64,000 bases of DNA from Populus alba (taxonomy: Eukaryota > Streptophyta > Magnoliopsida > Malpighiales > Salicaceae). How positions within the stretch are numbered: the first letter of the stretch is position 1; every line of letters begins with the position of its first letter. The position numbers and the translations under genes were made by a program. The notes beneath the pieces are model-generated. The model worked only from the letters and a program-made list of their open reading frames with translations, was not told where the DNA came from and made no database searches. The stretch lies in contig NC_133302.1 of assembly GCF_005239225.2 (NCBI RefSeq), positions 13,611,991 to 13,675,990 on the forward strand, written 5' to 3'. Positions 61,701 to 64,000 of this stretch are shown piece after piece.

Positions 61701-62219
61701 TTGTTTTTTTTCCAATGCTTTGAACTTCTTTGTCGTGAGCCATTACCTTTAAAAGCTTAATCTTAATTTACTTTACTTGTGAATAATGATTTAGTGGAAT
61801 GATTATATATATAGTTACTAAGTCGCAAGCATACTGTAGATGTCTTTACATTGAATTGTTGTCACAAAATACCATATTTCCCCATCAATTAAGATATGTC
61901 ACTTAAAGTTTTGGAGAAGGTAATGCAGCTTCATTCACCTGAGCTTGATTATAGCATTTGAATTTTGATGTAAGCATCATTGTTGGGTTCATGTATCAAG
62001 AAGTTAACATTGGCGAGGTTGTTTCTTGATTCAACTTTAATTTTTCAGGGAAAATCATAAATGTTTTACTCCAATTACATGTGGTATTAGGTGGAAATCA
62101 ATTTTTTTCTCCTGAAAGAGTTTCATGTAACCTTGACAAAACATTGTACTAAAGGGAACCTCAAAGGGCAATGTCATGTCACTTGGCATACCATTATGCT
62201 CATGTTTTTCTTGATATTA
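61701..62219. other. AT-rich sequence without recognisable genes
   Basis: Reading frames are short and unrelated to known families. No repeats stand out. Confidence 0.5.
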
Positions 62220-62420
62220 GGTCTTGTTTATTTTTATGTTTTAAAAATGGTTTTGAATAAACATAATTTTTTTTCTTTAAAGTAATATTTTTTTTAGTTT
62301 TTCAGATCATTTTAATATGCTGATGTCAAAAATAATTTTTTAAAAATAAAAAAAATTATTTTGATATATTTCAAATGAAAAACACTTTGAAAAGCAACCA
62401 ACCACACTCCTAAATACCCC
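62220..62420 (+). mobile_element. ~200 bp Harbinger-type MITE (copy 3 of 3)
   Basis: It shares with 33837-34049 the core TATGCTGATGTCAAAAATAA and the right-end sequence AAAGCAACCAACCACACTCC. The ends are degraded (left GGTCTTGTTTATT, right end read on minus GGGGTATTTAGGAGTG), and the flanking TTA/TAA are not identical, so it is the oldest of the three copies. Confidence 0.75.
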
Positions 62421-64000
62421 TAACGTCTTGAAAATTTTGTTATAGATAGCGCTCGAATGCACAAACATAAACTCTACTCATTGGTGCTATATTCACTTTC
62501 CACTTGTATCATAGCTTTTATCTGAATCCAAGTATTGGAGGCTAGTTGGAGTATCATAAACCTCTATCTCTCGAGCTTCAGACTTCTTTTATCAATTTAT
62601 TCAAGTAAGCATATAAGGATGCTACAAAAAGTAAAATCATTCAATTCTATTCTCTATAGACTTGTAGAATTACTGTAGTGAACATTTGGACATAAAAGAG
62701 GGGGCAAAAGAATGAATAGAGTTGTCATGGGATCAAAGATATGTGGAGAGGTTATTGTTTGTAACTGGCGGCATAAGACACATGAATGAAGAAAGATAAA
62801 ACAACCAGCTATGACCTTGCATTGAAAAGCTAGAGAGCTAACAATTTCATCCTATGCATACAGACTGGTGATAATTTTCCTATACATATGCATATACGAA
62901 AACTTGCACACACACACACAACATATATCATTTTCTTGTTCATTAAATATTAATTGCAATTTTGTTTTGTTATTTCTAGTAGATACCTCGAGATATTTTG
63001 TTACGAGTTCTTAGATCTTCAAAAGTTTATAAAGAAGTGATGAATAAAGTGATAAACTTCTAGTAGATACCTAGTAATTTTCTAGTTTGTGAAAATCCTG
63101 CTATTGGTATATGATTCTTCCCTCCACAATAACTTCTATGGTGTAGTTACCTGCATCATTCCCCTGTATTCTGAGGGCATTTTCTCAATTAATGAAATAC
63201 TATTTTTCACTTGAGAGTTGAAAAAAGTCTCGAAGATGCATTTGAACCAGATGAAGAATTCATCTTTGATGTTGTTATTCAACTTCAAAAAACAACATGA
63301 AAAGTATTATACTTTTCAGAATTGATCCAATTTTATCCTTTCTTTGTTGTTTTAATAACTTGTTTGCTCAAAAGAATTTGAAACTAAAATTAGGTGAATG
63401 TATGTAGTTATCGGATCACAAGATTGGGATTGTTCATGGAAAAATATCTCATGTAATTGAACATATATTGCACAAGATCATTGGCATTGCTCTATTCTGT
63501 CTTGGAACATAATAGGTGTTTAGTGGCCTTGTCAGACCTGACAAAGATAGCAAATATCATCCCTTCTTCAACTAGTTCCACTTCTTGGCAGGTTATTCAA
63601 TAGTTTTCCTAAGCTTAATCAATATATATACATGATTTATCATACCATACACTCTAGAGTTTTATTAGTTATCTTGAGGTGTTTTGCTCTAGGATTGGAA
63701 GTCAAATACCTTAGACAAGAACAAGTGCACTTGTGTTCAACTAACAACAATGAAGGAGGTTTAGATTAGATGGACATCATTTCCTTTTTCTAAAAGGATT
63801 TCAAATATCAATCACAAAGGAGGTTTAGATGGAAAATATTTGATTTAACTAGAAACTTATTTTTTGATGTTATAATGTTTTTTGTATTTTTTCTCTTTTG
63901 AGTTAGTAGCAGTTTAATTTTGATGCATATTTGTAACTAAACTTTTCATATAAAAATAATATTTTTTATACTATATATAAATAATATTTGAGTCTTTATA
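62421..64000. other. Gene-free right end of the window
   Basis: No gene is supported. The stretch around 63,130-63,220 (CCCCTGTATTCTGAGGGC, then CTCAATTAATGAAATAC) resembles the end of a copia LTR, but I find no matching second LTR or coding region within the window. Confidence 0.45.

Noticed and set aside
62940..63220. A possible copia LTR at the right end
   Set aside because: Only an LTR-like end phrase is recognisable; there is no partner LTR, primer site or coding region in the window.
1..64000. CRISPR arrays, bacterial operons, rRNA and tRNA genes
   Set aside because: None is present. Tandem repeats found here are transposon-internal or microsatellite, and genes have spliceosomal introns.

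Overview
The window looks like nuclear DNA of a woody dicot. Two intron-rich plant genes, both on the + strand, stand about 37 kb apart in transposon-derived, AT-rich sequence. The orthologies (FUSED/TIO kinase, CBSX6), the U2-type GT-AG introns, the Ty1-copia elements primed by initiator tRNA-Met and the PIF/Harbinger MITEs ending in a GTTTGG core all fit a eudicot. The MITE and LTR style reminds me of Populus or another Salicaceae; that last step is inference, not proof.

Left part (1-13,000): a complete TWO-IN-ONE/FUSED serine-threonine kinase gene with 21 coding exons (997-12339). The splice phases close exactly to 1339 residues. Intron 17 and the 3' flank carry small MITE-like insertions.

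Middle left (16,056-26,685): a minus-strand Ty1-copia element with LTRs, primer-binding site, polypurine tract and a CTGCT target duplication. It was later split by two further insertions. One is a 3.4 kb non-autonomous LTR element (17756-21186). The other is a 2.5 kb PIF/Harbinger-like element that keeps only an ORF1-type gene (21840-24350).

Middle (27,536-48,042): a direct tandem duplication of a roughly 5.5 kb block that contains a heavily decayed second copia lineage. The first copy has been swollen to 15 kb by a 2.15 kb solo-LTR-like insertion (itself holding a MITE) and by a 7.4 kb PIF/Harbinger element. The second copy lacks both insertions and so serves as a built-in empty site defining their ends. 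The Harbinger element has a MYB/SANT-like ORF1 and a HARBI1-like transposase with the DDE triad intact but a few disabling lesions. It also holds a large AT-rich higher-order repeat.

Right part (48,043-54,744): the CBSX6-type four-CBS-domain gene, two exons separated by a 4.3 kb intron. The intron contains an hAT-type MITE and a striking 0.68 kb foldback. From 54,745 to the end I find no host gene. That stretch is T-rich low-complexity DNA, two oppositely oriented diverged copies of one LTR family, and a third member of the MITE family.

The two host genes have no visible functional link. One acts in cytokinesis and the other is an adenylate/CBS-type regulatory protein. The remaining sequence is best read as layers of transposition, duplication and decay.
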